From assembly GCA_900317745.1 (NCBI GenBank), contig ONHW01000005.1, positions 86,433-150,432 on the forward strand: a DNA stretch of 64,000 nt, in the 5' to 3' direction. The notes beneath the pieces are model-generated. The model was not told the DNA's origin and searched no databases. It was given only the letters and a program-made list of their open reading frames with translations. Shown one piece after another: positions 63,018-64,000 of the stretch. Position numbers and translations under genes: made by a program. The stretch is from an uncultured Bacteroidales bacterium (GTDB lineage: Bacteria; Bacteroidota; Bacteroidia; Bacteroidales; Paludibacteraceae). Each line of letters starts with the position of its first letter. Position 1 is the first letter of the stretch.

Positions 63018-64000
63018 ATGGCTGAAAATTATAACGACGACAACATTATTCATCTTGACGACCGCGAACATATCCGTCGCCGACCGGGTATGTACATTGG
63101 TAAACTCGGTGACGGCAGTCACTCAGATGATGGTATATATGTGCTCATCAAGGAAACCATCGATAACTCCATCGACGAGTTCCGCATGGGCGAAGGCAAG
63201 GTGATCGAAGTGACCGTGGCAGACGGACGCGTAACCGTCCGGGATTACGGCCGAGGTATACCTCTGGGTAAGATGGTGGACGCTGTTTCCATTCTGAACA
63301 CAGGCGGTAAGTACGACAGCAAGGCGTTCAAGAAATCTGTCGGTCTGAACGGCGTGGGTACCAAAGCCGTTAACGCTCTGTCGAAAGAGTTCATCGTGGA
63401 GTCCGTGCGCGAAGGTAAGGTGCGACGTGTCACGTTCAGACAGGGACATCTGATCAGCGATACCGATATCATTGACGCGCCCGACACAATGAAACGCGGC
63501 ACGCGCATCGAGTTCGTGCCCGACGATTCGAAAGGACTGTTTGAGAACTACCAGTTCCGTGATGATTATATCGAAACAATGATGCGCAACTACGCGTATC
63601 TGAACACCGGCCTGACGCTGAACTACAACGGGCGGAAGTTTCTCTCCAAGAACGGTCTGCTCGACTTGCTGTCCGAAACAATGACAGTCGATCCACTCTA
63701 TCCGATCATTCACATCGTGGGCGAAGATATAGAGATAGCCCTCACACACACCGACCAGACAGGTGAGGAGTATCACTCGTTCGTCAACGGTCAGCACACC
63801 ATACAGGGCGGTACACACCAGGCTGCCTTCCGCGAGGCTATCGGCAGAACGATCAAGGAGTTCTACGGCAAGAATCAGGAACTCTCCGACATCCGCAACG
63901 GCATAGTAGGCGCTATTGCCATCAATGTCGAAGAACCCGTGTTCGAGAGCCAGACGAAAGTCAAACTCGGCTCGAAAGATATGAGCCCTACAGGCGGCGT
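63018..64000 (+). CDS. parE: DNA topoisomerase IV subunit B, partial at the window end
   Basis: The first 327 residues of a type II topoisomerase ATPase subunit are visible; the gene runs off the window. It starts [20 protein letters not shown] and shows the GHKL ATPase motifs: [18 protein letters not shown] with the Mg-binding Asn50, [34 protein letters not shown] and the switch-lysine region [10 protein letters not shown]. The motif [20 protein letters not shown] is typical of the Bacteroidota ParE form rather than GyrB. The enzyme decatenates daughter chromosomes. The start follows the promoter by 18 bp. Confidence 0.92.
   Translation, partial: MAENYNDDNIIHLDDREHIRRRPGMYIGKLGDGSHSDDGIYVLIKETIDNSIDEFRMGEGKVIEVTVADGRVTVRDYGRGIPLGKMVDAVSILNTGGKYDSKAFKKSVGLNGVGTKAVNALSKEFIVESVREGKVRRVTFRQGHLISDTDIIDAPDTMKRGTRIEFVPDDSKGLFENYQFRDDYIETMMRNYAYLNTGLTLNYNGRKFLSKNGLLDLLSETMTVDPLYPIIHIVGEDIEIALTHTDQTGEEYHSFVNGQHTIQGGTHQAAFREAIGRTIKEFYGKNQELSDIRNGIVGAIAINVEEPVFESQTKVKLGSKDMSPTGG

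Overview
This window comes from a Bacteroidota genome, most likely a gut or rumen member of the order Bacteroidales. The evidence is a SusC/SusD pair, Bacteroidota promoters (TTTG, 20 bp, TAnnTTTG) seen about ten times, lipoprotein signals on polysaccharide-processing proteins, and EF-Tu, ribosomal protein and RNA polymerase sequences of Bacteroidota type. The family cannot be fixed from sequence alone; a Paludibacteraceae-like lineage is my guess. There is no rRNA, no CRISPR array and no complete IS element.

Layout. 1-1340: the end of an organophosphate-type MFS transporter and a tatA-like gene. 1490-12621: a polysaccharide utilisation locus with a triple-module secreted protein, SusC, SusD, a GH144-type glycosidase, a GH3 beta-glucosidase and an esterase. 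The GH144 plus GH3 pair points to beta-1,2-glucan (sophorooligosaccharides). 12622-26300: an accessory/defence island with repeat arrays, an AlbA/Schlafen-type regulator between two copies of one promoter segment, a candidate structured RNA, a small acidic protein, a six-gene BsuMI/LlaJI-like restriction-modification operon (two cytosine methyltransferases, a winged-helix-like protein, McrB-like and McrC-like subunits, Vsr), and an AbiE toxin-antitoxin pair whose toxin is frameshifted. 26490-36591: DUF4886 protein, two tandem deoxynucleoside kinases, XerC/D-type recombinase, polar amino-acid ABC transporter, SLC13-type transporter and a secreted GH13 amylase. 36800-50320: four tRNAs, tuf, tRNA-Trp, secE-nusG-rplKAJL-rpoBC. 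50395-54041 (minus strand): a three-gene envelope operon. 54255-62817: two secreted proteins of the surface/extracellular type, a dense hairpin-repeat region and a 38-residue peptide gene. 63018-end: parE, cut by the window edge.

The most unusual content lies between and around genes. The restriction operon sits behind a promoter followed by three intrinsic-terminator-like hairpins, suggesting control at transcription elongation. A roughly 100-bp dispersed element (called E here) occurs three or four times. Its central hairpin changes sequence but keeps pairing, and one copy is inserted in a second repeat (F) whose other copy is empty. E starts directly at the tuf stop codon in one place and ends directly at a kinase start codon in another. 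Heptanucleotide tandem repeats sit before at least six genes and also in frame inside a glycosyltransferase. Four secreted proteins share a short C-terminal tail that could be a sorting signal.
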